The translations under genes and the position numbers were made by a program. From Mycobacterium seoulense (lineage in GTDB: Bacteria; Actinomycetota; Actinomycetes; Mycobacteriales; Mycobacteriaceae), in NCBI RefSeq assembly GCF_010731595.1, contig NZ_AP022582.1:4030001-4094000 (forward strand): 64,000 nucleotides of DNA, read 5' to 3'. Every line of letters starts with the position of its first letter. The stretch's first letter is position 1. This document shows positions 23,819 through 32,447 of the stretch, in pieces. Under the pieces are notes generated by a model, which worked only from the letters and a program-made list of their open reading frames with translations, did not search any database and had not been told where the DNA came from.

Positions 23819-25804
23819 GTGGGGCTCTGGTTCGGAACGCTGATCGCATTGTTTTTGCTGATAGCGCCCGGAGCGATCATCGCGCGTGTCAGTCAGCTGA
23901 GTTGGCCCATCGCGGTCGCGGTGGGCCCAGCGCTGACCTACGGCACGGTCGCTCTGGCCATCATCCCGTTCGGTGCGGTCGGAATCCCCTGGAACGGCTG
24001 GACCGCGCTGGCCACGCTGGCCGCGCTGTGCCTGGTGATGACCGTGCTGCAGCTGCTGCTCGCCCGCTACCGCGACACCGAGGCCCCCGGACAAGAAGGG
24101 GCCCGCGGGATCGGCCGCGGGCCTGCGCTCCTGGTGGCGGCCGGGGTGCTGCTGGGCGCCCTGCTGATCATGTGGGCCGCCTACCGCGGCCTGGCCGCCC
24201 ACTGGCAGACCGTCCCCAGCACCTGGGACGCCGTCTGGCACGCCAACGAGGTGCGGTTCATCCTCGACACCGGACAGGCGTCGTCCACCCACATGGGTGA
24301 GCTGCGCAACGTCGAAACGCACCAGACGCTGTACTACCCGTCGGTGTTCCACGCCCTGACGGCGGTGTTCTGTCAGCTCACCGGGGCGGCGCCCACCACC
24401 GGTTACACGTTGAACGCGGTGGCGGCCTCGGTCTGGCTGTTCCCCACCAGCGCGGCCATGCTGGCCTGGCGGCTGCTACGCCCGCACTGGTGCGAATGGC
24501 GCACCGCCGTCGCGGCCGCCACCACCGCCGCGCTGTCGGTGTCGTTCACCGCCCTCCCCTACGTCGAGTTCGGCGTCGCCGCGATGCCCAACCTGGCGGC
24601 CTACGGGGTCGCCGTGCCGACCTTCGTGCTGATCGCCTCGACCCTGCGCCACCGCGACCGCATCCCGGCCGCCGTGCTGGCCTTCGTGGGGGTGATGTCG
24701 GTCCACCTGACCGGCGGGTTCATCGTCGTCCTGGTTGTCGTCGCCTGGTGGTTGCTGGATGTGTTGTGGCACCCGGTCCGCGGTCGCGTCGCCGACGCCG
24801 TGACGATCGCCGGCGTGGCGCTCGGCACCGCGCTGATCCTGTTGCCGCAGTTCATCAGCGTGCGGCAACAGGAAGACATCATCGCCGGGCACTCGTTCCT
24901 GACCAAGCTCAGCAAGAAGCGGGGGGTGTGGGACGCAGTCTTCCAGCACTCCCGCCACCTCAACGACTTCCCGTACCAGTACGGGCTGATGACGCTGGCG
25001 ATCGTGGGCGGAATCATCTTCGCCTACAAGAGGATCTGGTGGCCGCTGGCGCTCTGGGGGTTGCTCGTGGTGGTCGACGTCGACGCGGGAACGCCGCTCG
25101 GCGGGCCGATCGGCGCGATAGCCGGTGCGTTCGGGGAGTTCTTCTACAAGGACCCGCGCCGGATCTCGGCCGCGATCACCCTGCTGCTGGAACCGATGGC
25201 CGGGGTGGCGTTGTTCATGATCGTCATGGTGGTGGTGGCCGGCGCCAAACGGGTCGCCGGCCGATTCAAACCGTTACCCGCGCCGGTCTGGACCGCCGCC
25301 ACGGCGGTCCTGCTGGTGGCGACGACCGTGTTCACCGCCCGCCACTACTTCTATCGGCACCTCGTCTTGTTCGGCGACAAGTACGACTCGGTGATGATCG
25401 ACCAACGCGACCTGATGGCCATGGCCTACCTGGCCACGCTGCCCGGCGCGCACGACACCGTGATCGGCAACGCCAACACCGACGGCACCGCGTGGATGTA
25501 CGCCGTCGCCGACCTGCACCCGCTGTGGACCCACTACGACTACCCGCAGCAGATGGGGCCCGGCCCCAACCGGTACAACTTCTGGGCCTACGCCCGCAGG
25601 GGCGACTCCGATCCGCGGGTGGTCGAGGCGATCAAAGCGCTCAATATCCGGTACATCTACACCAGCACGCCGACGGTCCGGGGATTCGCCGTACCCGACG
25701 GACTAGTGTCACTGGATAAATCGAAGTCGTGGGCGCTGATCTACGACAATGGTGGAGCCCGAATCTACGAATGGCGCGGAAACGGCGCGGCGCCGCACTC
25801 TTAG
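23819..25804 (+). CDS. Polytopic membrane glycosyltransferase (Rv3779 type, GT-C-like)
   Basis: About 661 aa with more than ten hydrophobic helices and an extracytoplasmic C-terminal domain (DPRVVEAIKALNIRYIYTST). GTG 23819 is supported by CATACT six bases upstream. Position and topology match M. tuberculosis Rv3779, reported as a polyprenyl-phosphomannosyl synthase-like enzyme of envelope mannoside synthesis. A loop DTGQASSTHMGE near residue 160 may be part of the active side. It precedes bpa by 22 bases. The donor and acceptor cannot be fixed from the sequence. Confidence 0.8.
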   Translation: MGLWFGTLIALFLLIAPGAIIARVSQLSWPIAVAVGPALTYGTVALAIIPFGAVGIPWNGWTALATLAALCLVMTVLQLLLARYRDTEAPGQEGARGIGRGPALLVAAGVLLGALLIMWAAYRGLAAHWQTVPSTWDAVWHANEVRFILDTGQASSTHMGELRNVETHQTLYYPSVFHALTAVFCQLTGAAPTTGYTLNAVAASVWLFPTSAAMLAWRLLRPHWCEWRTAVAAATTAALSVSFTALPYVEFGVAAMPNLAAYGVAVPTFVLIASTLRHRDRIPAAVLAFVGVMSVHLTGGFIVVLVVVAWWLLDVLWHPVRGRVADAVTIAGVALGTALILLPQFISVRQQEDIIAGHSFLTKLSKKRGVWDAVFQHSRHLNDFPYQYGLMTLAIVGGIIFAYKRIWWPLALWGLLVVVDVDAGTPLGGPIGAIAGAFGEFFYKDPRRISAAITLLLEPMAGVALFMIVMVVVAGAKRVAGRFKPLPAPVWTAATAVLLVATTVFTARHYFYRHLVLFGDKYDSVMIDQRDLMAMAYLATLPGAHDTVIGNANTDGTAWMYAVADLHPLWTHYDYPQQMGPGPNRYNFWAYARRGDSDPRVVEAIKALNIRYIYTSTPTVRGFAVPDGLVSLDKSKSWALIYDNGGARIYEWRGNGAAPHS

Positions 25805-25826
25805 TCCGCAAAAGGATGGTGATGGA

Positions 25827-26333
25827 TTGAGTACCCCCAACGACGACGATGGCATCGAGATCATCGGCGGCGTCGACCCGCGGACCACGGCGGTAACGGA
25901 GGACGACTCCGACGAGCGCTCCCTGACCGACCTGGTTGAGCAGCCCGCCAAGGTGATGCGCATCGGGACGATGATCAAGCAGCTGCTCGAGGAGGTGCGC
26001 GCGGCCCCGCTCGACGAGGCCAGCCGCAACCGCCTGCGTGAGATCCACGCCACCAGCATCCGCGAGCTAGAAGAGGGCCTGGCGCCGGAACTGCGCGAAG
26101 AACTCGACCGCCTCACCCTGCCGTTCAGCGAGGACTCGGCACCGTCCGACGCCGAATTGCGTATCGCCCAGGCCCAATTGGTCGGCTGGCTGGAAGGGCT
26201 GTTTCACGGCATCCAGACGGCGTTGTTCGCCCAGCAGATGGCCGCCCGCGCGCAGCTGGAGAACATGCGCCAGGGCGCGCTTCCCCCCGGCGTCGGCAAG
26301 CCGGGCGGGTCCGGGCACGGTCAGTACCTGTAA
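25827..26333 (+). CDS. bpa: Bacterial proteasome activator Bpa
   Basis: 168 aa from TTG 25827 (AAAGGA upstream; no ATG/GTG in frame nearby). The helical core LTDLVEQPAKVMRIGTMIKQ, then LLEEVRAAPLDEASRNRLRE and AQLVGWLEGLFHGIQTALFA, matches Rv3780. The protein forms a dodecameric ring and ends in GQYL, the tail that docks into pockets of the 20S proteasome alpha-ring and opens its gate without ATP. It supports degradation of unfolded or heat-damaged proteins. Its position inside the cell-wall locus is conserved in M. tuberculosis and does not imply an envelope role. Confidence 0.93.
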   Translation: MSTPNDDDGIEIIGGVDPRTTAVTEDDSDERSLTDLVEQPAKVMRIGTMIKQLLEEVRAAPLDEASRNRLREIHATSIRELEEGLAPELREELDRLTLPFSEDSAPSDAELRIAQAQLVGWLEGLFHGIQTALFAQQMAARAQLENMRQGALPPGVGKPGGSGHGQYL

Positions 26334-26344
26334 AGCGAAACACG

Positions 26345-27172
26345 GTGGCGGGTCCTCACATCGAGACGCACAACGCGTGGGTGGAATTTCCCATTTTCGA
26401 CGCGAAGTCGCGCTCCCTGAAGAAAGCCTTCCTGGGCAAGGCGGGCGGCACGATCGGGCGCAACAGCTCCAACGTGGTCGTCGTCGAGGCGCTGCGCGAC
26501 ATCACCATGTCGCTCGAGCTCGGCGACCGGGTCGGCCTGGTGGGCCACAACGGCGCCGGGAAATCGACTCTGCTGCGGCTGCTTTCGGGCATCTACGAGC
26601 CCACCCGCGGCTGGGCGAAGGTCACCGGCCGGGTCGCGCCGATCTTCGATCTCGGAGTCGGGATGGACCCGGAGATCTCCGGTTACGAGAACATCATCAT
26701 CCGCGGGCTGTTCTTGGGGCAGACCCGAAAGCAGATGATGGCCAAGGTGGACGAGATCGCCGAGTTCACCGAGCTGGGTGACTACCTGTCGATGCCGCTG
26801 CGGACGTACTCCACCGGGATGCGGGTGCGGCTGGCGATGGGCGTGGTCACCAGCATCGACCCCGAGATCCTGCTGCTCGACGAGGGCCTGGGCGCGGTCG
26901 ACGCCGACTTCATGAAGAAGGCTCAGTCCCGGCTGCAGAGCCTGGTGGAGCGCTCCGGAATCCTGGTTTTCGCCAGCCATTCCAACGAATTCCTCGCCCG
27001 GCTGTGCAAGACCGCGATGTGGATCGACCACGGAGTCATCCGCATGTCCGGCGGGATCGAAGACGTGGTGCGCGCCTACGAGGGTGAGGACGCGGCGAGG
27101 CACGTGCGCGAGGTGCTGGCCGAGACGGCCGCCGACCAGCCACTGGCGCGAAGAGCATCCGGGGATGAGTGA
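26345..27172 (+). CDS. wzt: Galactan ABC exporter ATPase Wzt (RfbE)
   Basis: 275 aa, GTG start 11 bases after bpa. Walker A is GHNGAGKST, the signature region is TYSTGMRVRLAMG, and Walker B is EILLLDEGLGAVD, followed by the switch His in FASHSN. It belongs to the O-antigen/teichoic-acid (ABC-2) exporter ATPases. With Wzm it moves the lipid-linked galactan across the inner membrane before arabinan is added. The C-terminus is short, without a carbohydrate-binding domain. The next gene overlaps its end (27165-27172). Confidence 0.92.
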   Translation: MAGPHIETHNAWVEFPIFDAKSRSLKKAFLGKAGGTIGRNSSNVVVVEALRDITMSLELGDRVGLVGHNGAGKSTLLRLLSGIYEPTRGWAKVTGRVAPIFDLGVGMDPEISGYENIIIRGLFLGQTRKQMMAKVDEIAEFTELGDYLSMPLRTYSTGMRVRLAMGVVTSIDPEILLLDEGLGAVDADFMKKAQSRLQSLVERSGILVFASHSNEFLARLCKTAMWIDHGVIRMSGGIEDVVRAYEGEDAARHVREVLAETAADQPLARRASGDE

Positions 27173-28079
27173 ATCCGTCGTCGCCGTGGTCGTCACCCAC
27201 CGGCGCCCCGACGAGCTGGCCAAGTCGCTGGGCACCCTGAGCAGCCAGACCCGGTTGCCCGACCACCTCATCGTGGTCGACAACGACGGCCCCGGCGACG
27301 GCCGGGTGGGCGATCTGGTGGCCGGTCAGCCGATCCCGACCACCTACCTGGCCTCCCGCCGAAACCTGGGCGGCGCAGGCGGTTTCGCGCTGGGGATGTT
27401 GCACGCGCTGGCGCGGGGCGCCGATTGGGTGTGGCTGGCCGACGACGACGGGCGGCCGCAGGACTCGCACGTGCTGGCCACTTTGCTGGCGTGCGCCCAG
27501 AAGCACAACCTGGCCGAGGTGTCGCCGATGGTGTGCAACGCCGACGACCCGGAGCGGCTGGCGTTCCCGTTGCGCCGTGGCCTGGTATGGCGCAGGCGCG
27601 CAACCGAATTGCGCACCGAGGCGGAACAGGACCTGCTGCCCGGGATAGCGTCGTTGTTCAACGGCGCGCTGTTCCGGGCGGCCACGCTGGAAGCCGTCGG
27701 CGTCCCCGACTTGCGGCTGTTCATCCGCGGCGACGAAGTCGAGCTGCACCGGCGCCTGGCGCGGTCGGGCTTGCCGTTCGGCACCTGCCTGGACGCGATC
27801 TACCTGCACCCCTGCGGGTCGGAAGAATTCCGGCCGATCCTGGGCGGTCGCATGCACACCCAATACCCCGACGACCCGGCCAAGCGGTTCTACACCTATC
27901 GCAACCGCGGCTACCTGTTGTCCCAACCGGGCCTGCGCAAGCTGCTGGTCCAGGAGTGGGTTCGGTTCGGCTGGTACTTCCTGGTGACCCGCCGCGACCC
28001 CAAGGGGCTGGCCGAGTGGATTCGGTTGCGCCGCTTGGGACGTCGCGAGCAATTCGGCAAGCCTGGAGGACATCGGTGA
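27165..28079 (+). CDS. glfT1: Galactofuranosyltransferase GlfT1
   Basis: 304 aa, GT2 family (GT-A fold). The nucleotide-sugar site is VAVVVTHRRPDELAKSLGTL, and the metal-binding acidic motif is WLADDDG with DD near residues 88-90. The acceptor side is FIRGDEVELHRRL. It adds the first two galactofuranose units from UDP-Galf to the decaprenyl-PP-GlcNAc-Rha linker, after which GlfT2 extends the chain. ATG 27165 overlaps the wzt stop, and its own TGA overlaps the GTG of wzm (GTGA). The three genes therefore form a coupled priming/export unit. Confidence 0.93.
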   Translation: MSESVVAVVVTHRRPDELAKSLGTLSSQTRLPDHLIVVDNDGPGDGRVGDLVAGQPIPTTYLASRRNLGGAGGFALGMLHALARGADWVWLADDDGRPQDSHVLATLLACAQKHNLAEVSPMVCNADDPERLAFPLRRGLVWRRRATELRTEAEQDLLPGIASLFNGALFRAATLEAVGVPDLRLFIRGDEVELHRRLARSGLPFGTCLDAIYLHPCGSEEFRPILGGRMHTQYPDDPAKRFYTYRNRGYLLSQPGLRKLLVQEWVRFGWYFLVTRRDPKGLAEWIRLRRLGRREQFGKPGGHR

Positions 28080-28906
28080 CCTTTCTCGACGCCGCGGCCC
28101 AGTCGCGGACCTTCACCCGGGCCCGGGGCGACCTGGTCGCCGGTTTCCGTCGGCACGAGCTGTGGCTGCACCTGGGCTGGCAGGACATCAAGCAGCGCTA
28201 CCGTCGCTCGGTGCTGGGGCCGTTCTGGATCACCATCGCGACCGGAACCACCGCCGTCGCCATGGGTGGCCTGTACTCCAAGCTGTTCCACCTCGAACTC
28301 TCCGTGCACCTGCCCTACGTCACGCTCGGCCTGATCATCTGGAACCTGATCAACGCCGCGATCCTCGAGGGCGCCGACGTCTTCGTCGCCAACGAGGGAC
28401 TGATCAAGCAATTGCCGACACCCCTGAGCGTGCACGTCTACCGGCTGGTGTGGCGGCAGATGATCTTGTTCGCGCACAACATCGTCATCTACGTCGTCAT
28501 CGCCTTCATCTTTCCCAAGCCGTGGTCGTGGGCGGACCTGTCGGTGATTCCCGCGCTGGCGCTGATCGTGCTCAATTGCATTTGGGTGTCACTGTGTTTC
28601 GGGATCCTGGCGACCCGCTACCGCGACATCGGTCCGCTGCTGTTCTCGGTCGTGCAGTTGCTGTTCTTCATGACGCCGATCATCTGGAACGACGACACCT
28701 TGCGGCAGCAGGGCGCCGGACGGTGGTCGAAGATCGTCGAACTCAACCCGCTGCTGCACTATCTCGACATCGTTCGCGCCCCACTGCTGGGTGCCCACCA
28801 GGAGCTGCGGCACTGGGCCGTGGTGGGGGCGCTCACGGCCGTCGGCTGGGTGCTGGCGGCGTTCGCGATGCGGCAATACCGCGCCCGGGTGCCGTACTGG
28901 GTGTAG
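28076..28906 (+). CDS. wzm: Galactan ABC exporter permease Wzm (RfbD)
   Basis: 276 aa with six membrane helices and the ABC-2 transporter layout. The N-terminal cytosolic helix LGWQDIKQRYRRSVLGPFWI is the interface with Wzt. The re-entrant region is PIIWNDDTLRQQGAGRWSKI. It pairs with the ATPase two genes upstream to export polyprenyl-linked galactan. GTG 28076 overlaps the glfT1 stop. Orthologue of Rv3783. Confidence 0.92.
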   Translation: MTFLDAAAQSRTFTRARGDLVAGFRRHELWLHLGWQDIKQRYRRSVLGPFWITIATGTTAVAMGGLYSKLFHLELSVHLPYVTLGLIIWNLINAAILEGADVFVANEGLIKQLPTPLSVHVYRLVWRQMILFAHNIVIYVVIAFIFPKPWSWADLSVIPALALIVLNCIWVSLCFGILATRYRDIGPLLFSVVQLLFFMTPIIWNDDTLRQQGAGRWSKIVELNPLLHYLDIVRAPLLGAHQELRHWAVVGALTAVGWVLAAFAMRQYRARVPYWV

Positions 28907-28918
28907 CCCGGCGGTGGG

Positions 28919-29278
28919 TCACATGAGCGGGGGCAACGGATTCAGCCAGTCCAACGAACCGTCGGTCTGCCCCTTGTATTGCGGGCAGTAGGCGGACACG
29001 GAAAGGCCGACGAAGAACCCGGCTTGTCGCGCCGGCAGGTTGGTCTCCTTCATCACCTTCATCACCACGACGCTCGATCTCTGGTTCCTGTCGAGCCTGG
29101 AGCAGACGCTGTGGGCCATCGCGATCGCGGTGGGATCGCCCAAGACGATCCCGTTAGCCGCCAGGGCGCCCAGGAAGGCGTCGTCGGCCGGGTCCGCCGA
29201 CGCGGGCGCCGGATAAACGAGCGCGACGCAGAGCACGGCCGCTCCGAGTGTCGACCACTTCGCGGGACCGACGTTCAT
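28919..29278 (-). CDS. Secreted DUF732 protein
   Basis: 119 aa. A signal peptide (KWSTLGAAVLCVALVYPAPASA) is followed by DPADDAFLGALAANGI, then CSRLDRN..., VMKVMKETNLPARQAGFFVG, and YCPQY. This is the DUF732 pattern: a small helical secreted domain with two Cys (C...YCP). ATG 29278 is chosen for the signal peptide. It is convergent with wzm (12 bases apart), so it is a separate unit. The function of the family is unknown. Confidence 0.8.
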   Translation of the reverse strand: MNVGPAKWSTLGAAVLCVALVYPAPASADPADDAFLGALAANGIVLGDPTAIAMAHSVCSRLDRNQRSSVVVMKVMKETNLPARQAGFFVGLSVSAYCPQYKGQTDGSLDWLNPLPPLM

Positions 29279-29345
29279 ATCACCAACGATAGGCCTCCAA
29301 GAATCCGTTGAGGATCCTCCGAGGCCCGCCCCGGACGCTGGGCCC

Positions 29346-29867
29346 ATGCGCAACACCATCTTCCTCGACGGCGTCCGCGTGGCCACCGTGCATCGCGCCG
29401 ACGCGCCGCCGGGCCGCACCGCCAGATTCCACCTGCGCAGGTTGTTCGACAACCTGCCCTGCTGCCACCGCTCGTGGGCCAATCAGGGCAAGCGCTTCTT
29501 CCTGCACGGCTACGAGCGGGCCTTCGACATCGAGTTCGCTTGCGCCGAAACCGAAGCCGGCACCGACGCGGTGATCGGCGAGGGCACCCTCGACGAGGTC
29601 AACACGGCACTGCGTGACCAGTTCGACCACACGACGCTGATCGCCGTCGACGACCCGCAGCGAGACCTGTTCGAGTTGCTGGCCGACCGGGGTGTCATCG
29701 ACCTGCGGATCATGGACGACACCGGCATGGCGGGCACGGCCGCCTGGACGTTCGAGACGGTCGAGAACATCGTCGGGCCGGCGACCGGCGGCCGGGTCTG
29801 GGTGTCCCGGATCAAGGCGCGGGAAAGCCGCAACAACGTCATCACGCTCACGGCGGGACCCGTTTAG
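29346..29867 (+). CDS. 6-carboxytetrahydropterin synthase (QueD/PTPS)-like protein
   Basis: 173 aa. The order of motifs follows the QueD-like branch also found in phages: FDNLPCCHRSWANQGKRFFL, HGYERAFDIEF, the linker GTLDEVNTALRDQFDHTTLI, VDDPQRDLF, and VDLRIMD...AAWTFETVENIV. The His of the CCHR and LHGY blocks would bind zinc, and Asp-His of FDHTTL is the catalytic pair of the family. No other queuosine or deazapurine gene is near, so the product may serve another pterin-type reaction or be inactive. In M. tuberculosis this interval holds unrelated genes. Confidence 0.65.
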   Translation: MRNTIFLDGVRVATVHRADAPPGRTARFHLRRLFDNLPCCHRSWANQGKRFFLHGYERAFDIEFACAETEAGTDAVIGEGTLDEVNTALRDQFDHTTLIAVDDPQRDLFELLADRGVIDLRIMDDTGMAGTAAWTFETVENIVGPATGGRVWVSRIKARESRNNVITLTAGPV

Positions 29868-29892
29868 ACGAAACACGACGCCCACATTGCCG

Positions 29893-30126
29893 ATGCGGGA
29901 GTATGCGTTCGTGAGCGATGCCTCGGCAATCGGCTGTGTCGGGATGCTGACGGTGGCAACCCGCGGCGACCGCGGCGCCGGGGAGGTGCTCGTCACCGTG
30001 CGGGGCGCCAAGGAGACGTTCCTGGCATGGTCGGACAGTCCCCTGCCGAAGGGCGCCGAAGTGCTTGTGGTCGACATCAGGGGGGCCAGGACGGTGGTCG
30101 TCGAGCCCTGGCAGGGCCTCGCCTGA
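29893..30126 (+). CDS. Small beta-rich protein beside flotillin (NfeD-like OB fold?)
   Basis: 77 aa: MREYAFVSDASAIGCVGMLT, then RGAGEVLVTVRGAKETFLAW, KGAEVLVVDIRGARTVVVEP. It is a run of beta strands like the C-terminal OB domain of NfeD proteins, which usually accompany SPFH/flotillin proteins. The flotillin gene starts 60 bases later. GTG 29911 is an alternative start. The domain call is inference from pattern and context. Confidence 0.6.
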   Translation: MREYAFVSDASAIGCVGMLTVATRGDRGAGEVLVTVRGAKETFLAWSDSPLPKGAEVLVVDIRGARTVVVEPWQGLA

Positions 30127-30186
30127 TCTGAATTGACGGCCCGGATCGGCCGGGCTACAACAGCGAAACCCCGAAAAGGAGTTCCC

Positions 30187-31326
30187 ATGCTCGGTTACAA
30201 GGTGCCCGCGCCCGACGAGGCGATGCTCATCTCCGGCGGCCGAACCAAAGGCAACGCGCCGTTTCGCGTCGTGACCGGCCACGGCGCCTTCATCCTGCCG
30301 CTCTTCCGCAAGGCTCGATTCCTCACCCTGGCGATGTGTGAGGCGGAGGTGGCCGAGAAGTGCGTGACCCAGCAGGGCATCACCCTCAACGTCCGGGCGG
30401 TGATCGCGTTCAAGGTCGGCAACGACACGGAGAGCATCATCAGTGCCGCGCAACGATTCCTGTCCGAGCAGGACCAGATGTCCGTGCTGACCGGGCGCAT
30501 CTTCGCCGGGCACCTGCGCTCGATCATCGGCTCGATGACCGTCGAGCAGATCATCCGGGAGCGCCAGAAGCTGGCGACCGAGGTCCTCGACGGTTCCAAG
30601 GAGGAGATGGCCCGCATCGGCCTCACCGTCGACGCCCTGCAAATCCAGTCCATCGACGACGACGGGCTCGGCTACATCGAGGCGATGTCGGCCCCGCACA
30701 ACGTCGCGATCCAGCAGCAGGCGCAGATCGCCCAGGCGCAGGCCAACCAGGCGGCCGCCGAAGCCGAGCAGGAGTCGCAACGCAAGCAGGCCGAATTCGC
30801 CCGTCAAACCGCCATCGTCAAGGCGCAATACAAGGCCGAGGTCGACACGGCGCAGGCGCAGGCCGCCCAGGCCGGGCCGTTGGCCGAGGCCCAGGCCCAG
30901 CGCGAGGTGCTGCAGATGCGTACCGAGCTGGCCGAGCGCGCCGCCGAGCTGCGCCAACAGGAACTGGTCGCCGAGGTGGTCAAACCCGCCGAGGCCGACG
31001 CCGAACGCGTCCGGATCCTGGCGATCGCGGACGCGGAGAAGATGAAGATCCTGGCCGAGGCGGCGGCGTCGCACGACCGGGTGGCGCTGGACAAGGCGCT
31101 GATCGACCAGCTGCCCGAGATCGTGGAGAAGGCCGCCCGGGGGCTCGCCAACGCGAACGTGACCGTGCTCAACGGGGCCGAAGGGCTTACCGAGGTGGCC
31201 AGCGGCCTCGTCGCGCAGGGCCGGGCCATCTTCGACGCCCTGCGCGGCACCGTCGACTACTACGACGACGAGGACGCCGCACCGCCGATCGCCACCAACT
31301 CCGAAGCCGGCTCGGCCGCCCGCTGA
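30187..31326 (+). CDS. Flotillin / SPFH-domain protein
   Basis: 379 aa. ATG 30187 has AAAAGGAG 6 bases upstream. The N-terminal SPFH (band 7) domain covers about residues 1-170. A long Ala/Glu/Gln-rich coiled coil follows (~175-300, with repeated AQAQA, AEAEQE and RKQAEF blocks), then a hydrophobic C-terminal helix and an acidic tail. Flotillins assemble on the cytosolic face of the membrane and organise lipid domains. There is no clear N-terminal membrane helix, so attachment may be by the SPFH domain or through a partner such as the preceding small protein. Confidence 0.85.
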   Translation: MLGYKVPAPDEAMLISGGRTKGNAPFRVVTGHGAFILPLFRKARFLTLAMCEAEVAEKCVTQQGITLNVRAVIAFKVGNDTESIISAAQRFLSEQDQMSVLTGRIFAGHLRSIIGSMTVEQIIRERQKLATEVLDGSKEEMARIGLTVDALQIQSIDDDGLGYIEAMSAPHNVAIQQQAQIAQAQANQAAAEAEQESQRKQAEFARQTAIVKAQYKAEVDTAQAQAAQAGPLAEAQAQREVLQMRTELAERAAELRQQELVAEVVKPAEADAERVRILAIADAEKMKILAEAAASHDRVALDKALIDQLPEIVEKAARGLANANVTVLNGAEGLTEVASGLVAQGRAIFDALRGTVDYYDDEDAAPPIATNSEAGSAAR

Positions 31327-31454
31327 GCCGGCCGGCGCGGATACCGGTTCGGCAACGGGGCGAACGCTTGCCGGATAATGGTGGCGGGCGTCTCGCCGTG
31401 GTGCAACACTGGAACGCCACCCACCTGTGCAAACCGGGCGAAAGGTCCATCGAC

Positions 31455-31934
31455 GTGAGCAAGAAGGTCCAATCAGCGGCGGACGCTGCGCGGGAGAACC
31501 TCGCCGCGGAGCTGGAGCGGCTACGGCAGCGGCGGGACCGCCTCGATGTCGAGGTCAGGAACGACCGCGGCATGGTGGGCGATCACGGCGACGCCGCCGA
31601 GGCGATCCAGCGCGCCGAGGAGCTGGTCGGGCTCAGCGACCGGATCAACGAGTTGGACCGCCGGCTGCGGACCGGGCCGTCGCGGTCCGACGAATCGGAG
31701 ACGCTGCCCGGCGGCACCGAGGTCACCCTGCGGTTCTCCGACGGTGAAGTGGTCACGATGCACGTCATCTCGATCGTGGAAGAGACGCCGGTCGGCCGGG
31801 AAGGTGAAACGTTGACCGCGCGCAGCCCATTGGCCCAGGCCCTGGCCGGACACAAGGCGGGCGACACGGTGACCTACTCGACGCCGCAGGGCGAGGATCA
31901 GGTCGAGCTGATAGCGGTCAAACTCCCCCGCTGA
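31455..31934 (+). CDS. Gre-like RNA polymerase secondary-channel factor (Rv3788 type)
   Basis: 159 aa from GTG 31455 (GAAAGG upstream). The N-terminal half is an antiparallel coiled coil ([20 protein letters not shown] ... [19 protein letters not shown]). The C-terminal half is the GreA/GreB FKBP-like domain ([20 protein letters not shown] ... [20 protein letters not shown]). Unlike GreA, the tip of the coiled coil ([13 protein letters not shown]) lacks the canonical acidic pair. The M. tuberculosis homologue is known as a Gre-like protein that inhibits rather than rescues polymerase. It is 128 bases after flotillin. Confidence 0.85.
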   Translation: MSKKVQSAADAARENLAAELERLRQRRDRLDVEVRNDRGMVGDHGDAAEAIQRAEELVGLSDRINELDRRLRTGPSRSDESETLPGGTEVTLRFSDGEVVTMHVISIVEETPVGREGETLTARSPLAQALAGHKAGDTVTYSTPQGEDQVELIAVKLPR

Positions 31935-31987
31935 CGCGCCCCCGCCGCGCCCCCGCCCGTTCCGGCGGCCCGGTTAGACTCCCCCCA

Positions 31988-32416
31988 ATGGTTGCCCCGC
32001 TGCCCGATGCCGCGCCGCCCAGCCCGCAGTTGAGTCTGACGACACAGGTGACGCGGTTCGTCGTCACCGGCGGCCTGGCGGGGATCGTTGACTTCGGCCT
32101 CTACCTGGTGCTGTACCAGGCGGTGGGCGTCCAGGTCGACCTCGCCAAGGCCGTCAGCTTCGTCGTCGGCACCATCACCGCCTACCTGATCAACCGCCGG
32201 TGGACGTTCCAGGCCACCCCGAGCACCGCGCGCTTCGTCGCCGTCATGATCCTCTACGGCATCACCTTCGCCGTGCAGGTCGGGCTCAACCATGTGTGCC
32301 TCGCGCTGTTGCAGTACCGCGGGTGGGCGATACCCGTCGCGTTCGTGATCGCGCAGGGCACCGCGACCGTGATCAACTTCGTCGTCCAGCGAGCCGTTAT
32401 CTTCCGCATCCGCTGA
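31988..32416 (+). CDS. GtrA-family membrane protein (Rv3789 type)
   Basis: 142 aa with four membrane helices. Typical GtrA blocks are [40 protein letters not shown], and [13 protein letters not shown]. GtrA proteins handle polyprenyl-phosphate sugars. Rv3789, immediately upstream of dprE1 in M. tuberculosis, has been proposed to move decaprenyl-phosphoryl-arabinose across the membrane or to anchor a priming enzyme. It lies 31 bases upstream of dprE1, so it belongs functionally with DPA production. Confidence 0.9.
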   Translation: MVAPLPDAAPPSPQLSLTTQVTRFVVTGGLAGIVDFGLYLVLYQAVGVQVDLAKAVSFVVGTITAYLINRRWTFQATPSTARFVAVMILYGITFAVQVGLNHVCLALLQYRGWAIPVAFVIAQGTATVINFVVQRAVIFRIR

Positions 32417-32447
32417 GCCACCGGCGCAAGCGGTACCCTCTTTGACG

